NCBI GenBank assembly: GCA_016215625.1
Contig: JACRIW010000091.1
Location: 1-41,913 of the forward strand
Direction: 5' to 3'
From: Candidatus Eiseniibacteriota bacterium
GTDB taxonomy: Bacteria > Eisenbacteria > RBG-16-71-46
Length of the DNA: 41,913 bases
Shown here: positions 8,990 to 21,243 of the stretch, piece after piece
How the letters are laid out: each line of letters starts with the position of its first letter
Numbering within the stretch: position 1 is the first letter of the stretch
Translations under genes and position numbers: made by a program
Notes under the pieces: model-generated
The model's database searches: none
What the model saw: only the letters and a program-made list of their open reading frames with translations
What the model was told of the DNA's origin: nothing

Positions 8990-9019
8990 TTCGGGACTGC
9001 GGCCGGCCACCGATACTTC
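8990..9019 (+). promoter_or_regulatory. Weak promoter candidate for the histidine kinase gene
   Basis: TTCGGG (8990-8995) and TACTTC (9014-9019) are separated by 18 bp, matching the spacing of better candidates in this window, although the hexamers are poor. Transcription would start near 9026, leaving a leader of about 48 bases. The rest of the 241-bp gap 8833-9073 holds GC-rich inverted repeats (for example CGCCCGG at 8846-8852 with CCGGGCG at 8866-8872) but no gene. Confidence 0.25.
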
Positions 9020-9073
9020 CGAATGGCCCCGGCTCGACGTCCTCGCACAGCTCACCCCCGAAACGGTGCGCGC

Positions 9074-10999
9074 ATGGCTGGTTCGCTGGACTACCTCGTC
9101 TTCTGCGCGATCTCGATCGGTCTCTTCGCGATCGTGTGCTTCGCCGTGCTCCGCACCGGCACGTCGCGCGGCGCCACCTTCATCGGCGCGGCCCTGCTGC
9201 TTCCCGTGCTGCTCGGCGGTTGGGTCGTGACGGAACGTGCGGGAGAGAACGCCCGCCGGAACATCGTGCGCATGCTCACGGGCTACGCGCCCACCTACGC
9301 CGCCGATCTGCGCGCGCTCGGTCACGAGCGCATCACGCGCCACACCCGCCCCGACGATCCCGACTACCTGCAGATGATCGAGAGCCAGAAACGCTGGCTC
9401 GAGGCGAACCCGTCGGTCAACGACATCTACACGTTCCGCATGGACGCCGACGGCACGGTACGGCTGATCGTGGACTCGGAGACCGACTACGACCGCGACG
9501 GCCGCTACGACGCCGGCAAGGAGCAGCGCACGGCGATCGGCGAGGTCTACGACGATCACAATGCCGAACTCATGCGTGCGTTCGGAGGCGAGATCACGTT
9601 CCAGGATCGTCCCTACACCGACAAGTGGGGCACGTGGGTGAGCGCGTACGCTCCGATGCGCGGCTCGGACGGCCGCGTGGAAGCCGTGCTCGGAGTGGAT
9701 TTCGACGCGCGCGAATGGCACTCGACGATCGAGCGCGCACGGACGAGCGTGATGGGTTACCTGTTCGTCTTCGTGCTGTTCATCAGCGGCGGTGTGTACC
9801 TCTTCTCGCTCATGAGCCGGAACCAGGAGCTTGCGATCGCGGCGAGCAAGGCGAAGAGCGAGTTCCTCGCCACCATGAGCCACGAGATCCGGACGCCGAT
9901 GAACGGCGTGAGCGGCATGGCGTCGCTGCTGCTCGACACGAAGCTCGAACCCGATCAGCTCGAGTTCGCGCACACGATCAAGAGTTCGGCCGACTCGCTG
10001 CTCGCGATCATCAACGACATCCTCGACTTCTCGAAGATCGAGGCGGGCAAGATGACGCTCGAACCGCTCGCGTTCGACTTCCGCCGCGCCTGCGCCGACG
10101 TGATCGACCTGTTGTCCGGCCGCGCGCGGGAGAAGGGCATCGACCTGGTCCTCGACTACGCCGACGGTGTGCCGCGCCGCGTGGTGGCGGATCCCGTCCG
10201 GATGCGCCAGATCATCCTCAACCTCGCCGGCAACGCCGTGAAGTTCACCTCCCAGGGGCAGGTCCGCGTGCACGTGACGTGCGAGGGCGGCACGGGTGCG
10301 ACGACGTGGTTGCGCGTCGCGATCGAGGACACCGGCATCGGCATCCCGGTCGAGGCGCAGGCGTTGATCTTCGAGAAGTTCACGCAGGCGGACGGCTCTA
10401 CGACGCGCAAGATCGGCGGCACCGGCCTGGGGCTGGCGATCCGCCGCCAGCTCATCGGGCTCAGGGGCGGCGAGCTGCAGCTCACGAGCGAGCCGGGCAA
10501 GGGCTCGACGTTCTTCTTCACGCTGGCGCTGCCGGTCGCGGAGCAGGAACCCGGGCAGTCCGGGCAGGCCGCCGAGCCGCCGGCGCTCGCGAAGCGCTCG
10601 CTGGGGCGGCACGTGCTGCTCGTCGAGGACAACGAGGTGAACCAGCGCGTCGCGAAACACCTGCTCGCGCGGCTCGGCTGCACGCTCGAGGTGGCGGGCA
10701 ACGGCCTCGTCGCGCTCGAGAAGCTCGCGGCGGCGCACCGGTACGATCTCGTGCTCATGGACTGCCAGATGCCGGAGATGGACGGCTTCGAGGCGACGCG
10801 CGAGTTCCGTGCGCGCGAGCGCACCGCGGGCACCGCGCGGCTGCCCGTGATCGCGATGACGGCGAACGCCATGCAGGGGGACCGCGAACGCTGCCTCGAG
10901 GCGGGCATGGACGACTACCTCACCAAGCCCGTCCAGCCGGCCGAGCTGACCCGCGTGCTCACCTGCTGGGGCGGCGAACTGCCCGCGCAGGCCGCCTGA
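9074..10999 (+). CDS. Hybrid sensor histidine kinase / response regulator
   Basis: A 641-residue membrane-bound hybrid kinase. Two hydrophobic segments (about 6-26 and 34-53) are followed by a sensor region, then a third segment (about 225-246). The sensor region has a Cache/PAS-like feel and includes an acidic DYDRDGRYD loop near residues 137-146. The HisKA phospho-acceptor is His270 in [12 protein letters not shown]. The ATPase domain shows [38 protein letters not shown] and GKGSTFFF. The C-terminal receiver starts at [12 protein letters not shown] and has the phospho-Asp563 in [11 protein letters not shown] and Lys in YLTKP. Three membrane segments imply an N-out topology. No partner regulator or phosphotransfer protein is adjacent. 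ATG 9074 directly precedes the first membrane segment. Confidence 0.93.
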   Translation: MAGSLDYLVFCAISIGLFAIVCFAVLRTGTSRGATFIGAALLLPVLLGGWVVTERAGENARRNIVRMLTGYAPTYAADLRALGHERITRHTRPDDPDYLQMIESQKRWLEANPSVNDIYTFRMDADGTVRLIVDSETDYDRDGRYDAGKEQRTAIGEVYDDHNAELMRAFGGEITFQDRPYTDKWGTWVSAYAPMRGSDGRVEAVLGVDFDAREWHSTIERARTSVMGYLFVFVLFISGGVYLFSLMSRNQELAIAASKAKSEFLATMSHEIRTPMNGVSGMASLLLDTKLEPDQLEFAHTIKSSADSLLAIINDILDFSKIEAGKMTLEPLAFDFRRACADVIDLLSGRAREKGIDLVLDYADGVPRRVVADPVRMRQIILNLAGNAVKFTSQGQVRVHVTCEGGTGATTWLRVAIEDTGIGIPVEAQALIFEKFTQADGSTTRKIGGTGLGLAIRRQLIGLRGGELQLTSEPGKGSTFFFTLALPVAEQEPGQSGQAAEPPALAKRSLGRHVLLVEDNEVNQRVAKHLLARLGCTLEVAGNGLVALEKLAAAHRYDLVLMDCQMPEMDGFEATREFRARERTAGTARLPVIAMTANAMQGDRERCLEAGMDDYLTKPVQPAELTRVLTCWGGELPAQAA

Positions 11000-11055
11000 C
11001 CGCGGGCCACTGAGCGCGCAAGCGCCGCCCGCGCTCGGCCGATAACCCCGGCGTC

Positions 11056-11994
11056 ATGGACCTTTCCCGATCGCACCCCGAAACGCCGCGCGAGGCCGCG
11101 CTGCGCCTCGTCGCCGAGCAGCAGTACACCGAGGCCGTGCTCTGGCTCGAACGGGCGCTCGCGCGGAGCGAGGCCCCGGACGAGCGCCAGGCGATCGCGA
11201 ACACGTTGTCCGACGTCGCCACCGCCGCGCGCGACAGCGGCGACCTCGTGCAGGCGCAACGCGCGCTCGAACTCGCGACCTCCTGCCAGGACTGGGCCGA
11301 CCTGCATTGCCGGCTCGGCGCGGTGCTCGCCGAACGCGGCCGCCGTGCCGAGGCGCGCCAGGCGTTCGACCGGGCGCTCGCGCTCAATCCGCGCTATCGG
11401 GCCGCCGCGGTGGAACGCGCGCTCCTCGATGCGCGTGACGGCCGCATCGCGGAAGCGATGCAGACCCTGCGCGCCATGGCGGCGGACCAGCTGGCCGGCG
11501 AACCGGGTGCGTTCGAGCGCGGGCTGGAGCGGCTCGGCGAGGCGGATTTCGAGGACGCGGCGCCGCTGTTGCACCGTGGGCTCGAACCCACCGACGCCTG
11601 GATCGAGGAGCAGCTGCACGCCTACCAGGCGCTCGTGTACGACGGTGACATGGTCGGCGCCCTGCAGCACGTCCGCGCGGCGGCGCTGGAGCGGCCCGGC
11701 TACCCCGACCTGCACCTGCTGCTCGGGGCGCACGAACTGCAGATGGGCGCCACCGACGACGCGCTCGAGTCGCTGTCGCGGGCGCTCGAGCTGAATCCCG
11801 ACTATCACGCGGCGCGGGTGGAGTTCGCGCGTGCGCTGGAGAGCGTGGGGGACACCCCGCAGGCGCTCGTGCAGCTCGAGATGGTGCTCGCGGGCCAGCC
11901 GGGCCACGCCGAGGCGAGGCAGCTCCACGAGCGGCTGACCGCCCGCCGCCGGGGGGGCCGAACGGCTACCGCCTCGAGCGCACATCGCTCTTGA
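11056..11994 (+). CDS. Tetratricopeptide-repeat protein
   Basis: A 312-residue, Ala- and Leu-rich helical protein without a signal peptide, so probably cytoplasmic. Clear TPR units are ADLHCRLGAVLAERGRRAEA through ALALNP (about residues 74-107), a unit around LLLGAHELQMGATDDALESL and ALELNP (about 222-255), and one directly after it. The N terminus has weaker repeats. TPRs bind other proteins; the partner is unknown. The gene stands 56 bp after the histidine kinase and could be read from the same transcript. GATAAC at 11041-11046 could act as a -10 box, but no -35 box is evident. The C terminus is a basic, Ser-rich tail. Confidence 0.75.
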   Translation: MDLSRSHPETPREAALRLVAEQQYTEAVLWLERALARSEAPDERQAIANTLSDVATAARDSGDLVQAQRALELATSCQDWADLHCRLGAVLAERGRRAEARQAFDRALALNPRYRAAAVERALLDARDGRIAEAMQTLRAMAADQLAGEPGAFERGLERLGEADFEDAAPLLHRGLEPTDAWIEEQLHAYQALVYDGDMVGALQHVRAAALERPGYPDLHLLLGAHELQMGATDDALESLSRALELNPDYHAARVEFARALESVGDTPQALVQLEMVLAGQPGHAEARQLHERLTARRRGGRTATASSAHRS

Positions 11995-12020
11995 CCCGCT
12001 GCTTCGGACGGGAGCAAGGT
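11991..12020 (+). promoter_or_regulatory. Putative promoter of the cold-shock gene
   Basis: TTGACC (11991-11996) overlaps the end of the TPR gene and is followed after 18 bp by CAAGGT (12015-12020), a poor -10 box. Transcription near 12027 would give a leader of about 49 bases. The leader carries a good GGAGGGG ribosome site just before ATG 12076. Confidence 0.35.
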
Positions 12021-12075
12021 ACCCACGGGTCCGGGCTCACTCCGGCTTTTCACGCAGTTCGGGAGGGGACCACAC

Positions 12076-12282
12076 ATGGCGCGTGGCACCGTCAAGTGGT
12101 TCAACGATTCGAAGGGCTACGGTTTCATCACGGCCGAGGGCTCCGAGGAGTCCGAAGTCTTCGTTCATTTCTCCGCCATCGAAACCCAGGGGTTCCGAAC
12201 CCTGCATCCGGGCGAGACGGTGGAGTTCGAGATCAAGAACAGTATGCGAGGCAGCGAAGCCGCCCACGTCTGCAAGGTTTGA
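12076..12282 (+). CDS. Cold-shock domain protein (CspA family)
   Basis: A 68-residue single OB-fold RNA/DNA-binding protein. It opens with the family start [11 protein letters not shown], has RNP1 as KGYGFI and RNP2 as VFVHF, and ends with a basic strand. Such proteins melt RNA structure; family members may be cold-induced or constitutive, and this sequence does not tell which. GGAGGGG lies about 8 bases before the ATG. It has its own candidate promoter and is followed by a strong hairpin, so it is probably a single-gene transcript. Confidence 0.95.
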   Translation: MARGTVKWFNDSKGYGFITAEGSEESEVFVHFSAIETQGFRTLHPGETVEFEIKNSMRGSEAAHVCKV

Positions 12283-12307
12283 GGCGACCCCCGCCCGCCG
12301 ACCCCCA

Positions 12308-12334
12308 CGGCCCGGTGCCCACCGCACCGGGCCG
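12308..12334 (+). terminator. Hairpin terminator after the cold-shock gene
   Basis: A perfect 11-bp inverted repeat, CGGCCCGGTGC (12308-12318) and GCACCGGGCCG (12324-12334), with a 5-base loop starts 25 bases after the stop codon. It is followed by CGCGTTT and then more mixed sequence, so the T tract is short. The position between a small single gene and the secA promoter supports a termination role. Confidence 0.7.
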
Positions 12335-12360
12335 CGCGTTTGCCCCGAAACCGCCCCGTT

Positions 12361-12390
12361 TTGCCCTTTCCGGCCGTCTGCGCCTATTCT
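12361..12390 (+). promoter_or_regulatory. Putative secA promoter giving a leaderless mRNA
   Basis: TTGCCC (12361-12366), an 18-bp spacer and TATTCT (12385-12390) form the best TATAAT-like box in this window. The -10 box ends six bases before ATG 12397, so transcription should start at or next to the A of the start codon. No Shine-Dalgarno sequence precedes this ATG, which agrees with a leaderless message. Confidence 0.5.
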
Positions 12391-12396
12391 GCCGCC

Positions 12397-15377
<2,981 letters not shown>

Positions 15378-15381
<4 letters not shown>

Positions 15382-15860
15382 GCGACCGCCCGGGACCGGA
15401 CGGCGTCCCGCGCCTGCTGAGGCTGGTCGCGCAGAAGCTCGAGGACTATCTCGAGGGGGACGAACTCGCCCTCGAGACGCTCGGCGAGGCCATCGAGTCC
15501 GGTGGCTGGACGGGCGAGGATCTCGGCTCGGTCATTCTCGCGCTGCGCAGCCTGTCGGGTGCGGGGGCGGCGACCGGCTGGGTGGCCGGCGCGCCGGGGC
15601 GTGACGCGTCGCGTGTCATGAGCGCCGAGGAACGCAACTCCCTCAGTACGGAAGCCTGGGGATACCTGCTCGATCTGCGCCGTCTGGGCGCGCTCGACGC
15701 GGAGCAGTTCGAGCGCGTGCTCGACATGCTCACCGCGAGCGGCGTGCGTCCGGTGAGCGTCGAGTTCGCGCGTGACGTCGCGTCGCGCGTGGCGATGGAG
15801 ATCGGGGAGGCCGACCATTCGGGAGAGGGGCCACATGGCGACATCGAAGTCGCGCACTAA
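15378..15860 (+). CDS. Smg/DUF494-like protein
   Basis: A 160-residue acidic helical protein of unknown function. Two parts resemble DUF494 (Smg): an N-terminal helical domain around [20 protein letters not shown] and [17 protein letters not shown], and a C-terminal part around [21 protein letters not shown] and ERVLDML. Context agrees: in many proteobacteria smg lies next to topA-like sequence, and here the gene ends inside the start of topA. A Ser/Ala/Gly-rich linker separates the two halves. It starts at a GTGA overlap with secA and overlaps topA by 26 bp. The family match is by eye and should be tested by profile search. Confidence 0.65.
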
Positions 15861-18309
15861 GGCGGCGGGCACGAAGAAGAAGGCCACGCGCAAGGCCGCG
15901 GTCAAGGCGAGCAACACCGCCCCGGCCGCGAAGCGCAAGCGTGCGGCCGCGCCGGCCGCCGAGGAAGCGCCGACCGAGGAGGAACTGGCCGAGGTCGAGG
16001 CGGCGGGTTCGCGCGCGTCCGGCAAGCGGCTGGTGATCGTCGAGTCCCCGACGAAGTCGAAGACGCTGAACAAGTTCCTCGGCAAGGACTTCATGGTGCT
16101 GGCCTCGAACGGCCACGTCATGGACCTGCCGAAGAGCCAGCTCGGCGTGGACATCGACAACAACTTCGAGCCCGAGTACGTCGCCATCCGCACGAAGAAC
16201 CAGGCGCTCGGCAAGATCCGCGCGGCCGCGAAGCACGCGGCGCACATCTATCTCGCGCCCGATCCCGACCGCGAAGGTGAAGCGATCGCGTGGCACCTGC
16301 AGATGACGCTGAAGGGCGTGAAGAGCCCCGTGCAGCGCCTGACGTTCAACGAGATCACGCAGCGCGCCGTGACCGAGGCGCTCGAGCATCCGCGCGATCT
16401 CGACATGAACCTCGTGAACGCGCAGCAGGCGCGTCGCGTGCTCGACCGGCTCGTCGGCTACAAGGTCAGCCCGTTCGTGTGGAGCACGGTGAAGTACGGC
16501 CTGTCGGCCGGCCGCGTGCAGAGCGTGGCGCTGCGCCTCATCTGCGACCGTGAAGCGCTCATCCGCGCGTTCGTCCCCGAGGAGTACTGGACGATCGAGG
16601 TGGACTACGAGACGCAGAACGAGGCGAAGGCGCGATTCACCGCCCGGCTCGTGCGCGTCGGCGACGAGAAGCTCGACAACGGCCAGCTGCGCGGCGCGCT
16701 CGCGAGCGCGCAGGCGGAGTCGCTCGCCGAGGAGCTGAAGCGCACGAGCGCCCGCATCGCCGGCATCGAGATCAAGCCGCGCAAGAAGGGCGCGGTGCCG
16801 CCGTTCATCACGAGCACGCTGCAGCAGGCCGCGTCGAACCGCTACGGCTTCACGAGCCAGCGCACGATGCAGATCGCGCAGAAGCTCTACGAAGGCATCG
16901 AGCTCAAGGGCGAAGGCAGCGTCGGTCTCATCACCTACATGCGTACGGATTCGCCGCGGCTCTCGAACGAGGCGCTCGCCGACATCCGCACGTGGCTGGG
17001 CAAGGAGTACGGCGACGCCTACGTGCCCGAGAAGCCGAACTTCTACAAGAGCAAGAAGGGCGCGCAGGAAGCGCACGAGGCCATTCGCCCCTCCGCGATC
17101 GCCCGCACGCCTTCCTCGATCAAGTCGTTCCTCACCGAGGAACAGTTCAAGCTCTACGACCTCATCTGGAAGCGCGCGGTCGCCTCGCAGGCGACGCCCG
17201 CCGAGTACGACATGACGACCGTGGACATCGAGGCGGGACGCCTCGGCCTGCGCGCGTCGGGCTCGGTGCTGCGCTTCCCGGGCTGGCTCAAGGTCTACGG
17301 ACGCGACGAGGACGACGAGGCCGAAGAGGGCCGCCTGCCCGAGCTGGTCAACGGCTCGGCGCTCGCGGTCGCTTCGGAGCCCGTGGTCGAGCCGGACGAA
17401 GGCGAGGAGCCGCGCACGGTCCGTCCCGACCAGCACTTCACGCAGCCGCCGCCGCGCTACACCGACGCGTCGCTCGTGAAGGCGCTCGAAGAGGAGAACA
17501 TCGGACGGCCGAGCACGTATGCGACGATCGTCTCGACGATCACGAAGCGCGACTACGTCGAGCGTGAGGGCCGGTCGCTGAAACCCACCGACCTCGGCAT
17601 GCTCGTCACGCAGCTGCTCGTGGACACGTTCCCCGACGTCTTCAACCTCGAGTTCACCGCCGGCATGGAGGAGGAGCTCGACGAGGTCGAAGAGGGCAAG
17701 CGCGAGTGGCACGCGGTCGTGCGCGAGCTGTGGGATCCGCTGTCGCGCGATCTCGAGGTCGCGAAGAAGAAGACGAAGGAGATCAAGGACAGGCTCCAGC
17801 AGCCGACCGACATCGACTGCCCGGTCTGCGGCCGCAAGCTGGTCAAGAAGTTCGGGCGCAACGGCGCGTTCCTCGCGTGCCCGGGTTACCCCGAATGCAA
17901 GCACACGCAGCCGCTCGACAAGTCCGAGCTGCCCGTGCCGGTCGAAGGCGTATGCAAGCTCTGCGGCGCCGGCCTCGTGGCGCGCAACGGCCCGTTCGGG
18001 CGCTACATCCACTGCGAGCGCCGTCCCGAGTGCAAGTACACGCAGCCGTTCACGCTCGGGGTGAAGTGCCCGAAGTGCAACGAAGGCGAGATCGCCGAGA
18101 AGAAGAGCAAGCGCGGGAAGATCTTCTTCTCGTGCACCCGTTGGCCCGCGTGCGACTACGCGATGTGGGACCGTCCGCGTCCCACACCGTGTCCCACCTG
18201 CGGGGCCGCGTTCCTGGTCGAGAAGGTGAGCAAGTCCGGCGTCAGCCTGCTGTGCCAGACCTGCAAGTCACGCTTCCCGGCCGACGCGGCCGAGCCGGCC
18301 GGTGCGTAG
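15835..18309 (+). CDS. topA: DNA topoisomerase I
   Basis: Type IA topoisomerase that relaxes negative supercoils through a transient 5'-phosphotyrosine link. A Lys/Ala-rich tail of about 65 residues precedes the TOPRIM domain, which shows LVIVESPTKSKTLNKFLG and the acidic APDPDREGEAIAWHL. The catalytic Tyr368 is in LITYMRTDSPRLS. Four C-terminal cysteine-rich modules follow: CPVCG...CPGYPEC, CKLCG...CERRPEC, CPKCN...CTRWPAC and CPTCG...CQTC. The 824-residue size is normal. ATG 15835 is chosen for its GGGAGAGGGG ribosome site, which lies within the upstream smg-like gene. The basic N-terminal tail is unusual for E. coli TopA and may bind DNA. Confidence 0.97.
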   Translation: MATSKSRTKAAGTKKKATRKAAVKASNTAPAAKRKRAAAPAAEEAPTEEELAEVEAAGSRASGKRLVIVESPTKSKTLNKFLGKDFMVLASNGHVMDLPKSQLGVDIDNNFEPEYVAIRTKNQALGKIRAAAKHAAHIYLAPDPDREGEAIAWHLQMTLKGVKSPVQRLTFNEITQRAVTEALEHPRDLDMNLVNAQQARRVLDRLVGYKVSPFVWSTVKYGLSAGRVQSVALRLICDREALIRAFVPEEYWTIEVDYETQNEAKARFTARLVRVGDEKLDNGQLRGALASAQAESLAEELKRTSARIAGIEIKPRKKGAVPPFITSTLQQAASNRYGFTSQRTMQIAQKLYEGIELKGEGSVGLITYMRTDSPRLSNEALADIRTWLGKEYGDAYVPEKPNFYKSKKGAQEAHEAIRPSAIARTPSSIKSFLTEEQFKLYDLIWKRAVASQATPAEYDMTTVDIEAGRLGLRASGSVLRFPGWLKVYGRDEDDEAEEGRLPELVNGSALAVASEPVVEPDEGEEPRTVRPDQHFTQPPPRYTDASLVKALEEENIGRPSTYATIVSTITKRDYVEREGRSLKPTDLGMLVTQLLVDTFPDVFNLEFTAGMEEELDEVEEGKREWHAVVRELWDPLSRDLEVAKKKTKEIKDRLQQPTDIDCPVCGRKLVKKFGRNGAFLACPGYPECKHTQPLDKSELPVPVEGVCKLCGAGLVARNGPFGRYIHCERRPECKYTQPFTLGVKCPKCNEGEIAEKKSKRGKIFFSCTRWPACDYAMWDRPRPTPCPTCGAAFLVEKVSKSGVSLLCQTCKSRFPADAAEPAGA

Positions 18310-19195
18310 CGCGCTCGAGGACTTTCTCCGCGAGTTCGCCGCGACCCGCCGCGGTTCGGCGCACACGGTCGCCGCGTACCGGCGCGACGTGACGCGCGTG
18401 CTCGACTTCTGCGCGGGCGAGGGCAAGCCCGTCGCGCCCGCGCAGTGGGACGCGCCGCTGCTCGAGCGTGCGATGCGCGACCTCTACCGCACCGGTCACG
18501 CCGCGACGAGCGCGGCGCGCGCGCTCGCGGCCTGGCGCTGCTTCGGCAAGTTCTGCATGCGGCGCGGCATCCTCAAGGCCGACCCCGCGCGCACGCTTCC
18601 GTTCCCGCGCCGGCCGCAGCGGCTGCCGCGCACGCTGCCGAAGCTCGACCTGAACGCCGCGCTCGACGCGCTCGGGCAGGCCGGCGATCCGCAGGCCGCG
18701 CGCGACGCGGCGCTGCTCGAGCTCACGTACTCGGCCGGGCTGCGGCTTTCGGAACTCGTCGGGCTCGACCACGGCGACCTCGACCGCACCGGTCACCTGC
18801 TGCGCGTGCGCGGCAAGGGCCGCCGCGAGCGCATCGCGCCCATCGGGGCGCGCGCCATGGCCGCGCTCGACCGCTACACGGCGTCACTCCCGGCGGCGCA
18901 GCGGGCCGCGGTGAGTCCCAAATCCCCGCTCTTCCCGGGCCGCTCCGGCCGGCTTTCGGGGCGCACCGTGCAGCGCGTCGTCGCGCGCCGGCTCTCGATG
19001 GTCGCGAGCGGTCTCGGCGTCACGCCGCACGCGCTGCGGCACTCGTTCGCGAGCCACCTGCTCGACGCCGGCGCCGACCTGCGCGCGATCCAGGAACTGC
19101 TCGGCCACCGCTCGCTCGCGAGCACGCAGGTCTACACGCACGTCAGCCGCACCCGGCTCAAGGAGGCCTATGCGCAGGCGCATCCGCGTGCGTAG
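18302..19195 (+). CDS. xerC: Tyrosine recombinase XerC
   Basis: A 297-residue Xer-type recombinase. With a XerD partner it would resolve chromosome dimers at dif. The N-terminal SAM-like domain (FAATRRGSAHTVAAYRRDV) is followed by the catalytic domain. All six catalytic positions are present: Arg148 (GLRLSE), Lys172 (RGKGRRE), His243 and Arg246 (HALRH), His269 (LLGHRSL) and Tyr278 (YTHVS). GTG 18302 overlaps the topA stop by 8 bp. Association with topA recalls the topA-codV/xerC arrangement of Firmicutes, which favours XerC over XerD. A dif-like site is present at 41815-41842. Confidence 0.88.
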   Translation: MRSALEDFLREFAATRRGSAHTVAAYRRDVTRVLDFCAGEGKPVAPAQWDAPLLERAMRDLYRTGHAATSAARALAAWRCFGKFCMRRGILKADPARTLPFPRRPQRLPRTLPKLDLNAALDALGQAGDPQAARDAALLELTYSAGLRLSELVGLDHGDLDRTGHLLRVRGKGRRERIAPIGARAMAALDRYTASLPAAQRAAVSPKSPLFPGRSGRLSGRTVQRVVARRLSMVASGLGVTPHALRHSFASHLLDAGADLRAIQELLGHRSLASTQVYTHVSRTRLKEAYAQAHPRA

Positions 19196-20243
19196 GGCTG
19201 CGGCCGTCGCGCTCGTGTGCCTCGCGTTCGCCGCGACCGGCTGCGCGAAGAAGGGCATGCCCACCGGCGGGCCGCCGGACCTCGAGCCGCCGCGCATCGT
19301 GAGCGTCTCGCCCGACTCGGGCGCCGCGAACGTGCCGCTCGACGCGAAGCTCGTCGTCGAGTTCAGCGAGGGCATGGAGCCTCGCGGTACGGGCGCGGCG
19401 GTCGAACTCGCGCCGCCGGTCGAGATCCGCTCGCGCCGCTGGAAGGGCCGCGTGCTCACGCTCGAGCTGGCCGACTCGCTCCAGCTCGGACGCACGTACA
19501 CGCTGTTCGTGGGCGGTGGCGCGCGCGACCGCCACGGCAACGCGCTCTCGCAGCCGCGCACGGTCGTGTTCACGACCGCCGAGACGTTCCCGCCCGGCGT
19601 GCTGGACGGCAAGCTCGAGGCCGTGGGCTTCCGCGCGCCCGGCACGCTGCTGTGGTGCTACCGCGACGGCCGCGCGCCCGACAGCACGGCGCGCGACTTC
19701 GACGCGCTCGGCGTCGCCGTCGGCCTGGGCCGCTTCCGCATCAGCGGTCTCGCCGCGCCCGCGAAGTGGCGCATCTGGGCGTTCGCCGACCTCAACTTCA
19801 ACCGCTCGTTCGAGCCCGCGAGCGACCTGCTCGCCTCGGCCGACACGACGCTCGAACTGACCCTGGCCGCGCCGGAGGCACGGGATCTTCTCGTCCGGAT
19901 GGTCAACCCGCGCGCGCCCGGCCGCTTCGCGGGCAGCATCACCGACACGCTGAACGACTCGCTCGGCGTGCTGCGGCTTCAGGTCGTCGCCGACTCCGAC
20001 ACCACGCGCAAGCTCCAGTACGAGGTGATCGCGAGCGGCTTCGACTTCCGCTGGGATCCGGGCGGCTACCGCGTGCGGGCCTACCGCGACCTCGACCGCA
20101 ACAAGTCGTGGAAGCGCGAGAGCGAGCCGGCGAGCGAGGAGATCCGCATCGTGCTCACGCCCGGTGGCGAACTCGTGGGCACGGTGTTCCTGCTGACGCG
20201 GCCCGAGCCTGCGGGCGCGGCGCCCACGGGGTCGGGACCGTGA
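19170..20243 (+). CDS. Lipoprotein with an Ig-like (Big_5) domain
   Basis: A 357-residue exported lipoprotein. A basic, hydrophobic leader ends in the lipobox FAATGC with Cys25 as the lipidation site. Residues about 43-130 form a Big_5-like Ig domain: PPRIVSVSPDSGAANVPLDA, a strand pair around LVVEFSEGM, and LGRTYTLFVGGGARDRHGNA through VVFTTAE. The remainder looks like beta-rich repeats with WRIWAFADLNFNRSFEPA and GYRVRAYRDLDRNKSWKRES, two related segments that resemble carboxypeptidase-regulatory-like folds. No enzyme motif is seen. ATG 19170 lies within the end of xerC and its AGGAGG is very close (three bases); GTG 19188 is a possible start. The stop overlaps dapF (GTGA). Confidence 0.78.
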   Translation: MRRRIRVRRAAAVALVCLAFAATGCAKKGMPTGGPPDLEPPRIVSVSPDSGAANVPLDAKLVVEFSEGMEPRGTGAAVELAPPVEIRSRRWKGRVLTLELADSLQLGRTYTLFVGGGARDRHGNALSQPRTVVFTTAETFPPGVLDGKLEAVGFRAPGTLLWCYRDGRAPDSTARDFDALGVAVGLGRFRISGLAAPAKWRIWAFADLNFNRSFEPASDLLASADTTLELTLAAPEARDLLVRMVNPRAPGRFAGSITDTLNDSLGVLRLQVVADSDTTRKLQYEVIASGFDFRWDPGGYRVRAYRDLDRNKSWKRESEPASEEIRIVLTPGGELVGTVFLLTRPEPAGAAPTGSGP

Positions 20244-21052
20244 CGTTCCCGTTCGTGAAGATGCACGGCGCGGGCAACGACTTCGTGGTGATCGATCACC
20301 GCGAACCGTTCCTCGCCGCGGACGAGTCCGCGCGCCGCGCGCTGTTCGCGGCCATGTGCGACCGGCGCCGCGGCGTGGGCGCCGACGGCGTGCTGCTGCT
20401 CGAGCGTTCGGCGCGCACGGACTTCGTGATGCGCTACTTCAACTCCGACGGCGGGCACGCCGACTTCTGCGGGAACGGCGCGCGGTGCATCGCGCGGTTC
20501 GCGCTGGACGTGAAGCTCGGAGCCGGAGGGACGGTCGTGTTCGAGACGGCCGTGGGCGACAAGGCCGCGCGTCTGCTGGACGACGGCCGCATCGAGCTGG
20601 CGTTCGGGCTCGTGGACACGCCCGAAGCGCGCGCCGTGCAGGCGTGCGGGCGCGAGTTCGCGGGACGCTTCGTCGTGACCGGCGTGCCGCACTTCGTGGT
20701 CGGCGTGCCGGACGTGGGCGCGGTGGAGTTCGCGACGTGGTCGCCCGCGTTGCGCGCGCACGACGCGTTCGGCGCCTCCGGCGCCAACGTGGACTGGGTG
20801 GCGCGAGACGCCGAGGGCCGCTTGCACATGCGCACGTGGGAGCGCGGCGTGGAGGACGAGACGCTCGCCTGCGGCAGCGGCGCGATCGCGTCGGCGCTCT
20901 GGGCGGTGGCCGAGGGCGCGGCGTCGCCCGTCACGGTGCGCACGGCGGGAGGGGACGACCTGGTCGTCGCCTTCACCGATACGCCGCAGGGCCGGCTCGC
21001 CACGCTCACCGGCCCCGCGGTCGTCGTGTTCGGCGGCGCCTGGCCGCTCTGA
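20240..21052 (+). CDS. dapF: Diaminopimelate epimerase
   Basis: Converts LL- to meso-diaminopimelate for lysine and peptidoglycan synthesis, without a cofactor, using two cysteines. The 270-residue product starts with VTFPFVKMHGAGNDFVVID. It carries Cys77 in DFCGNGARC and Cys211 in TLACGSGAIAS, the two catalytic residues. NSDGGHADFCGNG and GVPHFVV are also conserved. The true start is GTG 20240, overlapping the lipoprotein stop by 4 bp; the longer open frame upstream is a shadow. It lies just before dapA and dapB. Confidence 0.95.
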   Translation: MTFPFVKMHGAGNDFVVIDHREPFLAADESARRALFAAMCDRRRGVGADGVLLLERSARTDFVMRYFNSDGGHADFCGNGARCIARFALDVKLGAGGTVVFETAVGDKAARLLDDGRIELAFGLVDTPEARAVQACGREFAGRFVVTGVPHFVVGVPDVGAVEFATWSPALRAHDAFGASGANVDWVARDAEGRLHMRTWERGVEDETLACGSGAIASALWAVAEGAASPVTVRTAGGDDLVVAFTDTPQGRLATLTGPAVVVFGGAWPL

Positions 21053-21110
21053 GGCTTCGGCGTACGCCGAGGCGTGGCCCTGCCGGCGCTCGTCCGGCCC
21101 ACAATCTTCC

Positions 21111-21140
21111 ATGCCCGCACCGAGGCCCCTCGGGTATGCT
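21111..21140 (+). promoter_or_regulatory. Weak promoter candidate upstream of dapA
   Basis: ATGCCC (21111-21116) and TATGCT (21135-21140) are 18 bp apart and resemble the secA pair (TTGCCC, TATTCT). Transcription near 21147 would leave a GC-rich leader of about 97 bases before ATG 21244. I do not recognise a lysine riboswitch in it. Confidence 0.3.
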
Positions 21141-21243
21141 GCCGCGCGACTGTTCCCGCCGCCCCGGACCGCCGGGGCCCGAAACGGATTTCGCCCGCGG
21201 CCCGCGCTGCCCGCCAGCGCCCCGGCCGCACCGGAGGAGCGCG

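Noticed and set aside
19170..19183. ATGCGC-AG-GCGCAT palindrome at the lipoprotein start
   Set aside because: It lies within the coding end of xerC and is only a 6-bp GC-rich repeat, so chance or codon bias is a sufficient explanation.
21141..21243. Possible lysine riboswitch before dapA
   Set aside because: The leader is only about 100 bases, shorter than the lysine riboswitch, and I see none of its conserved loops.
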